Shown here in pieces: positions 9,029-15,751 of a stretch of 55,618 nt of DNA. The stretch spans positions 1-55,618 of the forward strand of contig CATLGX010000005.1 of the NCBI GenBank assembly GCA_949948785.1, written 5' to 3'. The notes below the pieces were generated by a model. It was not told where the DNA came from. It did no database searches and was given only the letters and a program-made list of their open reading frames with translations. Both the position numbers and the translations under genes were made by a program. How positions within the stretch are numbered: position 1 is the first letter of the stretch; the number at the start of each line of letters is the position of its first letter. Source of the DNA: an uncultured Christensenella sp. (lineage in GTDB: Bacteria; Bacillota; Clostridia; Christensenellales; Pumilibacteraceae).

Positions 9029-9283
9029 ATGGAAGCCGGCGACATTGTATTAAGCCGAGCGGGACACGACAGCGGCAGAGCGTTCGTGGTAACGTCGGTC
9101 GTCAGCGAGGGGTTCGTGCTTATAGCGGACGGCAAGTCGCGCAAGATAGAAGCCCCCAAGCTGAAACGAATAAAGCATTTACGGGTAGTCGGTAAATCTG
9201 AACTTGACTCCCCGACAAACGCGGAAATATCCAAGCGGATAAAAAAATTTACGGCTGAAAGGAGGTTGTATGCCGAGAAGTGA
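9029..9283 (+). CDS. KOW-domain RNA-binding protein (L14e-like)
   Basis: An 84-residue protein of the small KOW/L14e-like family often found between map and infA in Clostridia. The N-terminal half ([20 protein letters not shown]) is a KOW-type beta barrel, and the C-terminal third is basic and helical. RNA or ribosome binding is inferred from fold and location only. I place the start at the ATG at 9029 because the GAGGTG stretch then lies at ribosome-binding-site distance; a GTG at 9023 is in frame but has no room for one. The 3' end overlaps infA by 14 nt. Confidence 0.85.
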   Translation: MEAGDIVLSRAGHDSGRAFVVTSVVSEGFVLIADGKSRKIEAPKLKRIKHLRVVGKSELDSPTNAEISKRIKKFTAERRLYAEK

Positions 9284-9491
9284 TAATATCGAGACCGAAG
9301 GCATTGTCGAAGAATGCCTGCCCGGTACAAAGTTCAAGGTCAAGCTCGACAACGGCGCGACGGTGTTGTGCACGATTGCGGGCAAGATGCGGGTCAACTA
9401 CATCAAAGTGCTGTTGGGAGACCGCGTAAAAGTGGCGATTTCGCCGTACGACATCACGAAAGGCATTATAACGTTCAGAAGCAAGAACTGA
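9270..9491 (+). CDS. infA: translation initiation factor IF-1
   Basis: A 73-residue S1/OB-fold protein, matching the family length. Motifs are [38 protein letters not shown] and [15 protein letters not shown]-1 occupies the A site of the 30S subunit during initiation. AGGAGG lies 5 nt before the ATG, inside the end of the KOW gene. The 105 bp to rpmJ contain short GC-rich inverted repeats but no gene. Confidence 0.98.
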   Translation: MPRSDNIETEGIVEECLPGTKFKVKLDNGATVLCTIAGKMRVNYIKVLLGDRVKVAISPYDITKGIITFRSKN

Positions 9492-9596
9492 CGGAAGCGC
9501 AAAAAGCGCCGACTGTCAAGGCGCGCAATCGGACGCGCGCAAAAAGTTTCCGAAATCACAGAGATAAAAATTCACTTACTTCCAAAGGAGTACGTC

Positions 9597-9713
9597 ATGA
9601 AAGTCAGGTCATCGGTAAAGCCCATGTGCGACAAGTGCAAAGTAATTCGCCGCCACGGCAAAGTCATGGTAATTTGCAGCAAGAACCCCAGCCACAAACA
9701 GCGTCAGGGTTAA
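9597..9713 (+). CDS. rpmJ: 50S ribosomal protein L36, zinc type
   Basis: A 38-residue L36 (begins [17 protein letters not shown], ends NPSHKQRQG). The zinc ligands Cys11, Cys14, Cys27 and His33 are all present, so this is the C+ form. AAGGAG precedes the ATG. It lies between infA and rpsM, its standard place. Confidence 0.97.
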   Translation: MKVRSSVKPMCDKCKVIRRHGKVMVICSKNPSHKQRQG

Positions 9714-10005
9714 CGGTTGCTGCGAGCCTGTGCTTCGACCTTGCCCGCGCCGACGCGGACAAGCGCGAAACGAAGGCTCTGCCCAAATCTTTTCACAGTC
9801 AACTTACGGAATGCGTTTTGCCGCACCGCGGCAATTGATTAGAGGAACAAATTTGCTTACAACGCAAGTTTGCGACGACGACAAAAGGTCATACCTCTTT
9901 ACGGCGGAACGCATACGCAAAGCTTTTATTACGCCGCATACGGAGCGCGACATTCCACACGAACCCATGCGGCGCCCAACACAATAATTTCAAGGAGTAG
10001 TCAAA
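9714..10005 (+). other. gene-free spacer before the alpha segment with a layered hairpin
   Basis: No gene is supported in these 292 bases. Directly after the rpmJ stop is a layered stem: GAGC at 9724-9727 with GCTC at 9776-9779, CTTCG at 9733-9737 with CGAAG at 9771-9775, and an inner 10 bp stem (9740-9749 with 9754-9763, one mismatch) closing a CCGA loop. No U-tract follows. Downstream, TTGATT at 9835-9840 and TACAAC at 9858-9863 are 17 nt apart and may be a weak promoter. By position this is the alpha-operon leader. Confidence 0.5.
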
Positions 10006-10383
10006 GTGGCAAGAATTTCCGGCATAGATTTGCCCAAAGAGAAACGTGTCGAGATTGGCCTTACCTACATTTACGGTATCGGTCGTCCGACGGCAAACAA
10101 GATTCTTAAAGCGACGGGTATCGACCCCGACACGCGCGTCAAAGATTTGACGGGCGAGCAGGAGAACGCGCTCCGTGCTTATATCGACAAAAACATCAAG
10201 GTCGAGGGCGACCTTCACCGCGAGGTGGAGCTTAACATCAAGCGTCTGAAAGACATAGGTTGCTACCGCGGCGTAAGGCACCGTAAAAATTTGCCCGTGC
10301 GCGGTCAGAACACCAAACAGAACGCGCGCACGCGCAAAGGTCCCAAACGCACCGTTTCGCGCAGTAAGAAGAAGGAGAGATAA
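10006..10383 (+). CDS. rpsM: 30S ribosomal protein S13
   Basis: A 125-residue S13 starting with GTG at 10006; AAGGAG lies at 9992-9997. Motifs are [32 protein letters not shown], and the basic tail [21 protein letters not shown]13 lies in the 30S head and contacts tRNA and bridge B1. First gene of the alpha segment (S13-S11-S4-RpoA-L17). Confidence 0.98.
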   Translation: MARISGIDLPKEKRVEIGLTYIYGIGRPTANKILKATGIDPDTRVKDLTGEQENALRAYIDKNIKVEGDLHREVELNIKRLKDIGCYRGVRHRKNLPVRGQNTKQNARTRKGPKRTVSRSKKKER

Positions 10384-10386
10384 CCC

Positions 10387-10776
10387 ATGGCTGTCAAGAA
10401 GACTTCGACCAAGAAAAAGGTTACCAAGAATATCGACAAGGGTTGCGTGCATATCCACGCGTCTTTCAATAACACCATCGTTACCGTTACGGACGAGCAG
10501 GGCAACGCCGTTGCGGCGTGCTCGGCGGGCGCGCTCAAATTCCGCGGCTCGCGCAAGTCGACGCCGTACGCCGCGCAAATGGCTGCCGAGGAAGCCGCGC
10601 GTCGCGCTATGGACCACGGTCTGCGTTCGGTCAAGGTGTTTGTAAAAGGTCCCGGACCCGGCAGAGAATCGGCTATACGCGCAATGGAAGTCGTCGGACT
10701 TCAAGTTACCGAGATAACCGACGTTTCGCCTATACCGCACAACGGTTGCCGTCCGCCTAAGCGTCGCAGAGTGTAA
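10387..10776 (+). CDS. rpsK: 30S ribosomal protein S11
   Basis: A 129-residue S11. Motifs are [15 protein letters not shown], the platform stretch [17 protein letters not shown] and the C-terminal [14 protein letters not shown] signature. It binds the 30S platform near the Shine-Dalgarno duplex. The gene starts 3 nt after rpsM with GGAGAG upstream. Confidence 0.98.
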   Translation: MAVKKTSTKKKVTKNIDKGCVHIHASFNNTIVTVTDEQGNAVAACSAGALKFRGSRKSTPYAAQMAAEEAARRAMDHGLRSVKVFVKGPGPGRESAIRAMEVVGLQVTEITDVSPIPHNGCRPPKRRRV

Positions 10777-10787
10777 GGAGAAATATT

Positions 10788-11408
10788 ATGGCAAGAAATA
10801 TTTGTGCAGATTGCAGACAGTGCCGCAGAGAGGGACAGAAGCTGTTCCTCAAAGGCGAGCGTTGCGTATCCAAGAAGTGCGCGATGGAGCGTCGTCCGGT
10901 TCCTCCCGGACCGCATGCCGCAATGCGCCGCAAGAACAGCGAATACAATACTCAGCTGCGTGAGAAGCAAAAGGTCAAGCGCGCGTACGGCGTTTTGGAA
11001 AAGCAGTTCCGCATGTATTACGAGAGAGCGGAAGCGCAAAAGGGCGTTACGGGCGAGAACATGCTCGCCATGCTCGAAAAGCGGCTTGATAACGTCGTAT
11101 ACCGCATGGGCATAGGCGCGTCGCGCAAGATGTCGCGCCAGATAGTCAACCACGGGCATATACTCGTCAACGGCAAGCGTGTCGATATTCCCTCGTATCA
11201 GGTCAAACTGGGCGACGAAATTTCCATACGCGACACCAGCCGCGACAATGCGCTTTTCAAAGAGCTTCGCGGCGCGAAAATAGTCATGCCCAAATGGGTT
11301 ACGTTCGACACCGAAAACTTCGTAGGCAAAATCGTTGACAACCCCAAGCGCGACGACATCGACCTCAACATCAACGAGCAGCTCATCGTCGAGTTGTACT
11401 CTAAGTAA
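10788..11408 (+). CDS. rpsD: 30S ribosomal protein S4, zinc type
   Basis: A 206-residue S4 with an N-terminal zinc knuckle: Cys9, Cys12, Cys26 and Cys31, with a further Cys6. The S4 RNA-binding domain (about 95-160) contains RLDNVVYRMGI and SRQIVNHGHILVNGKRVDIPS. S4 nucleates 30S assembly and in several bacteria represses its own operon. AAGGAG lies upstream. It follows rpsK and precedes rpoA, as in the alpha operon. Confidence 0.98.
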   Translation: MARNICADCRQCRREGQKLFLKGERCVSKKCAMERRPVPPGPHAAMRRKNSEYNTQLREKQKVKRAYGVLEKQFRMYYERAEAQKGVTGENMLAMLEKRLDNVVYRMGIGASRKMSRQIVNHGHILVNGKRVDIPSYQVKLGDEISIRDTSRDNALFKELRGAKIVMPKWVTFDTENFVGKIVDNPKRDDIDLNINEQLIVELYSK

Positions 11409-11425
11409 TAAGGAGTAGCTAAACC

Positions 11426-12379
11426 ATGATGGAAATCGAAATGCCGAAGATTACGATGGAAGAAAACGACAGCTACCGCACCGGCAAGTTTGTCGTAGAG
11501 CCTTTGGAGCGCGGCTACGGTCATACGCTCGGCAATGCGCTTCGCCGCGTGCTTCTCAGTAATCTCCCCGGCGCGGCGGTCGTCGGAATCATGATTGAAG
11601 GCGTCGACCACGAGTTTTCGACGATTAAGGGCGTGAAAGAGGATGTTACCGAGATAATACTCAACCTCAAATCGCTCAACCTCAAAGCCAATTATTCGGA
11701 CAAGGGGCTTGTAAAGGAACTTCACCTTCAAAAGAGCAGCGCCGGCGCGGTAACTGCGGCGGACATCGACGTCGACCCCGAAATCGACATCTTGAACCCC
11801 GACCTGTATCTGTGCACGCTTGACGACGGTGCAAAACTCGATATGACGCTGTACGTCGGCAAGGGCAGAGGCTACGTCGTTGCGGAAAACCTCAAAGACG
11901 CGTCGCGTCCCATAGGCTATATCCCCGTCGACGCAATTTTCACGCCGGTCAAGTTTGCGTCGTACTCGGTCGAGCCGACGCGCGTCGGACAGTCCATGGA
12001 CTACGACAAACTTACAATCAACGTAAAGACAGACGGCTCGCTGTCCGCCAAGGACGTTTTGAGTCTTGCCGCCAAAGCGCTCGAAGACCACATCAGGTTG
12101 TTCGTCGCGCTGTCGGACACCATATCGGGCATGGATATACTCGTCTCGCGTACCGAGGACAGACAGCAAAAGGTTTTGGAAATGAACATCGAAGAGATGG
12201 ACCTTTCCGTCAGAAGCTATAACTGCTTGAAGCGCGCCGGTATCCATACCGTCGCAGACCTCACGCGCAAGAGCGAAGAGGACATGCTCAAAGTCCGCAA
12301 CCTCGGGCGCAAGTCTCTCGACGAGGTAATCGTCAAGCTCCGCACGTTCGGACTTGACCTTCGCGCGTCCGAAGAATAA
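11426..12379 (+). CDS. rpoA: DNA-directed RNA polymerase subunit alpha
   Basis: A 317-residue alpha subunit. The N-terminal dimerisation domain has FVVEPLERGYGHTLGNALRR and LLSNLPGAAVVGIMIEGVDHEFS. The C-terminal domain has the helix-hairpin-helix stretch SYNCLKRAGIHTVADLTRKS and KVRNLGRKSLDEV that binds UP elements and activators. Dimerisation of alpha begins RNA polymerase assembly. AAGGAG lies 11 nt upstream of the chosen ATG; a second ATG follows immediately and cannot be excluded. Confidence 0.98.
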   Translation: MMEIEMPKITMEENDSYRTGKFVVEPLERGYGHTLGNALRRVLLSNLPGAAVVGIMIEGVDHEFSTIKGVKEDVTEIILNLKSLNLKANYSDKGLVKELHLQKSSAGAVTAADIDVDPEIDILNPDLYLCTLDDGAKLDMTLYVGKGRGYVVAENLKDASRPIGYIPVDAIFTPVKFASYSVEPTRVGQSMDYDKLTINVKTDGSLSAKDVLSLAAKALEDHIRLFVALSDTISGMDILVSRTEDRQQKVLEMNIEEMDLSVRSYNCLKRAGIHTVADLTRKSEEDMLKVRNLGRKSLDEVIVKLRTFGLDLRASEE

Positions 12380-12400
12380 TCAAGGAGAAACAGGAACGAC

Positions 12401-12910
12401 ATGGAACAGAGAAAACTTTCGCGCCCGACCGACCAGCGCAAAGCGCTTTTGCGCAACCAGGTAACCGCGCTTTTGTGGAACGAAAAAATGACGACGACGT
12501 ATGCTCGTGCCAAAGAGGTTCAGCGTCTCGCCGACGAGATTATTCAGCTCGCCGTCGATACGGTGCTCGACGTCAAGAAAGAAGTCAAGCATACGGTCGA
12601 TAAGAAAGGCAAAGCGATTGACGTAGAGGTCATACTCGACGGAGAAAAACGTCTTGCCGCGCGCCGCAAAATAATGGCTATGGTCTACGACCCGCCCGAA
12701 ACGCGCAAAAAAGACGAAACGGCGCCTGCTTTCCGCGAGCGCACCAAGGATATCCGCCACCCGCTTATCGAAAAGATATTCAATGTGTACGCTATCCGCT
12801 ATTCTCAACGCAACCGCGACAATAACAGCAGCGGCGGTTACACGCGCGTGCTTAAATTGGGCGCGCGCCGCGGCGACGCCGCCGAAGAAGCGATAATAGA
12901 ATTGGTGTAA
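12401..12910 (+). CDS. rplQ: 50S ribosomal protein L17 with internal insertion
   Basis: A 169-residue L17; bacterial L17s are usually ~115-130 residues. The N-terminal RKLSRPTDQRKALLRNQ and TTYARAKEVQRLADE and the C-terminal GGYTRVLKLGARRGDAAE motifs are normal. The extra residues lie in the middle (roughly 55-115), a charged stretch that includes KGKAIDVEVILDGEKRL. L17 lies close to the tunnel exit. The usual ecfA-ecfT-truA genes do not follow; a terminator comes right after. Confidence 0.96.
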   Translation: MEQRKLSRPTDQRKALLRNQVTALLWNEKMTTTYARAKEVQRLADEIIQLAVDTVLDVKKEVKHTVDKKGKAIDVEVILDGEKRLAARRKIMAMVYDPPETRKKDETAPAFRERTKDIRHPLIEKIFNVYAIRYSQRNRDNNSSGGYTRVLKLGARRGDAAEEAIIELV

Positions 12911-12927
12911 TAAAAAGATTTTCATAG

Positions 12928-12959
12928 CTCCGCAGTTTGAAAAAAGCCGCGGAGTTTTT
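12928..12959 (+). terminator. rho-independent terminator of the ribosomal supercluster
   Basis: CTCCGC (12928-12933) pairs with GCGGAG (12949-12954), followed by five T and further T-rich sequence. It lies 18 bp after the rplQ stop and ends the long operon. Confidence 0.85.
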
Positions 12960-13039
12960 GTTTTGCGATTTTCTGTCGTGGCGGAACAAAAAACTGCTTG
13001 CCGACGGCGCGATAACCGAAATCGCCGTAAAACTGCATC

Positions 13040-13068
13040 TTGACAATGGGTCGGAAATGTGTTATTAT
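13040..13068 (+). promoter_or_regulatory. sigma-A type promoter for the two-component pair
   Basis: TTGACA at 13040-13045 and TATTAT at 13063-13068 are separated by exactly 17 nt. They lie about 95 bp upstream of the response-regulator ATG and after the rplQ terminator, so they probably drive that gene and the kinase behind it. Confidence 0.75.
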
Positions 13069-13162
13069 GTACAAAATACGAGAATTCGGGTTGACAACCG
13101 CCGAAAAGGTTCGGGAAGTAAGGCGGCGCGTAAGCGCGATAATCTCCATAAGGGGAAATACA

Positions 13163-13917
13163 ATGGTTTACAAGATAGCGATAGTCGACGACGAAGCGGA
13201 AGTAGTTGAGTCTTTAACCGAAATGCTCGATAAGTACAAAGCGGAAACGACCGGGGGGGGGGCGATAAATTCGAATTTATCTCCCGTAACTATTCCGACG
13301 GCGCCGAATTTTTAGGCGACAGTCCCGCCAAATTCGATATTATTTTCCTTGACATCAATATGCCCGGTCCGAACGGTCTGCAAGTGGCACAGCGAGTGCG
13401 TGCGGTCAACCGTTCGGCGGCTATTGTTTTTTGTACGCATTATGCTCAGTATGCCGTTAAGGGTTACGAGGTAAACGCGGTCGGTTATTTGGTCAAGCCG
13501 ATTGATTATGTTTCGTTCAAGCGCAATCTCGAAAAGACAATAGAGATTTTGGCACGGTATCAAGCTCAGAAATACAGCATAAAGACTAAAAACGGCGTAG
13601 ACGTAATTCCCGTTACGGATATTGTGTACGTCGAAGTGCAATTACATAATATTATTTACAGGACGTTGGCGAACGGAAAGCTCGTCGAGCATTTTTCGCG
13701 CGGGACTATGCGCGGAGTGTATGCGGAGCTTTGCGACAATGATTTTTGTCGGTGCGGCGCGGCGTACATAGTAAACCTTAGGCACATAACGGCGGTGCGG
13801 AATAAGGAAATTCATCTGCACGGCGGCGTGGTTCTGCCTATAAGCCGAAAATTTTACAAGACTTTTTCGGACGCGTTTGTAAGATACATGGGAAGTGCGG
13901 CGATAAACAATGGATAA
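13163..13917 (+). pseudogene. LytTR-family response regulator, frame broken at a G10 tract
   Basis: Residues 1 to ~30 (IAIVDDEAEVVESLTEML) start a CheY-like receiver. After a run of ten G (13253-13262) the receiver continues in the -1 frame with FDIIFLDINMPGPNGLQV (phosphoacceptor Asp) and YLVKPIDY (conserved Lys). A LytTR DNA-binding domain follows, with TDIVYVEVQLHNIIY and YIVNLRHI. Adding one base, or removing two G, restores ~250 residues, the normal family length. The ATG at 13163 has an AGGGGA upstream. As written the gene is broken; the cause may be a sequencing slip, a phase-variable tract or a mutation. It would work with the kinase that overlaps its 3' end. Confidence 0.85.
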
Positions 13918-15217
13918 CTACGCGCGCGTCGTCGCTTTTATTTTCGAGATACTGGGCAACGAGTTTGTAACCCAACTGTTTATAATAAATTTGCTTTTCA
14001 TCTGCCTGTTCGAGAAAAGGAAGCTGTTTTGGCTTAGATTTTTGGGCGGCTGGGCGGTAATCGTCGGCACGCAATGGCTCGGACGGTACGGATATTTTCC
14101 GTTGCCGATAGTAGTCAATTACGTTGTTGTGCTATCCTCGCTGTTCGGGATTTATATGCTGTGCTATAAAATAGACTGCTCCCGCGCGGCGTTTATGCTC
14201 ATACTCGTACACGGCGCGCAGTTTGCGATAAGCAACGTCGCGTATATAGTTATTTATACGATAATGGCGGGCATCGAGCGCTACGATTATTTTATCTACT
14301 ACTATATAGAAATGCCGATAATATTCGCGGTCGGCACGGTCGCGACGTATTTTGCTCTTGTGCGCTCTCTTATGCGCATGAACGACATAGTTTTCGGCAA
14401 CAAGATGCTCATATATTGCGTGGCGGCGTTTGTTGCGGTTTCGATATTCTTTACGCATTACGCGCGCTCGGCTATATGGTTTATGGTGGACGGCGTGGCG
14501 TATCTTCTCGCCGTTGCAACGCTGTTCGATGCGGCTACCGTAATCATATGCTATATGAATATAGAACACAAAAAACTTAAAAACGAAAACGCGGTGCTTC
14601 AAGAACTGTTGCGCAAGGATAAACGCCGTTACGAACAGGCGGCGTTAAGCAACGAGAAAATCATGATTAAGTATCACGATATGAAACTGCGCGAACGTAG
14701 CGGTATAATCGATTACGAAGAAATGTCGGAAGTGTCCGGCGACCGCGAAATACTTAACAGCACATATTTTACGGGCAACCCCGCGCTCGACGTCGTGCTG
14801 TCTGAAAAAGCTCTTTTGTGCGAGCGATTGGGTATACGTCTTATTTGCACGGCAGACGGCGAGGCGATGGATTTCATGAAGCCCCATCATATATATTCGC
14901 TGGTCGGCAATGCGCTCGAAAATGCGGTGGAAAGCGTTCGGCACGAAAAAAACGACGCGGACAAAGAGATAAAACTGTCGGTTACTCGCCGCGAAAATAT
15001 GTGCGTGTTCACAACGTCCAATTACGTTTCGCGTGAAGTCGCGTTTTCCAACGGACTGCCGGTAACCGACAAAGCAAACGCCGAAGAACACGGTTTCGGC
15101 ACGCGCAGTATGCGAAACGTTGTAAATAAGTATTCGGGTCAGCTCGGGTTTTATCAAGACGGGAATGTGTTTTCGGTTGCCGTCATGTTACCGTGTCCCG
15201 ATAAAAGCACGAAATAA
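13910..15217 (+). CDS. GHKL-domain sensor histidine kinase (LytTR partner, AgrC-like)
   Basis: A 435-residue membrane kinase. Residues 1 to ~215 hold about six or seven hydrophobic segments. A coiled region leads to the H-box around His256 (IKYHDMKLRER), and the C-terminal ATPase domain has the N-box NALENAVESV and a glycine loop HGFGTRSMRNVV. This layout matches peptide-sensing AgrC-like kinases that pair with LytTR regulators. The gene overlaps the response regulator by 8 nt. No peptide precursor gene is visible nearby, so the signal is unknown. Confidence 0.88.
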   Translation: MDNYARVVAFIFEILGNEFVTQLFIINLLFICLFEKRKLFWLRFLGGWAVIVGTQWLGRYGYFPLPIVVNYVVVLSSLFGIYMLCYKIDCSRAAFMLILVHGAQFAISNVAYIVIYTIMAGIERYDYFIYYYIEMPIIFAVGTVATYFALVRSLMRMNDIVFGNKMLIYCVAAFVAVSIFFTHYARSAIWFMVDGVAYLLAVATLFDAATVIICYMNIEHKKLKNENAVLQELLRKDKRRYEQAALSNEKIMIKYHDMKLRERSGIIDYEEMSEVSGDREILNSTYFTGNPALDVVLSEKALLCERLGIRLICTADGEAMDFMKPHHIYSLVGNALENAVESVRHEKNDADKEIKLSVTRRENMCVFTTSNYVSREVAFSNGLPVTDKANAEEHGFGTRSMRNVVNKYSGQLGFYQDGNVFSVAVMLPCPDKSTK

Positions 15218-15357
15218 AATTATGGGAAAAATCGCCGTCTGTCGCGAATCGTAACGACCGCCCACGTTCGCCGCAGGCGGGTCCAACCCAAGGCGGGGGC
15301 ATAAAGGAATCGACGGGCAACATTCCGTCCGTCGGGATATGAATAAAGAGAAATCGG

Positions 15358-15391
15358 CGCATGTCTTTTAATTACGGGGCATGCGTTTTTT
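15358..15391 (+). terminator. terminator after the sensor kinase
   Basis: CGCATG (15358-15363) pairs with CATGCG (15380-15385), followed by six T. It lies ~140 bp after the kinase stop. Confidence 0.6.
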
Positions 15392-15751
15392 GTGTTGTAA
15401 ATCCCTCTCCAGAGGAGAGGGAGCCGCGGAGCATCGGGCGTGGTTTGCGGCACGTCGGCTTTTCGGTCGAAAGTTTTTCGTTGACGATGCAAAAAACAAA
15501 AATAAATGCTATTGTCAAAGATTGTTTGCTTCGCTGGGATGACAGTGGAAATACGCTCTGAACGCCAAGCCAAAGGCTTGGCGTTTATCGTGTATATCCC
15601 GCCGACGTGTATTGTTTTTATGCCCGAATAGTTGCGAAGCTTTATGTCTGTAAAATGTGCCGTAAAAAATGCCTAAGGTGCCATGTGTATTTACTTTCAC
15701 AAAGCGATATGTTAGACAAAAACTATACCCAATAATATCATGGAGGAAAGT
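15392..15751. repeat. gene-free tract with two strong inverted repeats
   Basis: No gene is supported here. CCCTCTCC/GGAGAGGG forms an 8 bp stem with a 3-nt loop at 15404-15422. AACGCCAAGCC (15561-15571) and GGCTTGGCGTT (15575-15585) form a perfect 11 bp stem with an AAA loop. The stretch GCTTCGCTGGGATGACAG (15529-15546) resembles intergenic repeat remnants; this is a recollection of style, not a match. A possible weak promoter (TTAGAC 15712, TATCAT 15736, 18 nt apart) precedes the lipoprotein gene. Confidence 0.5.
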
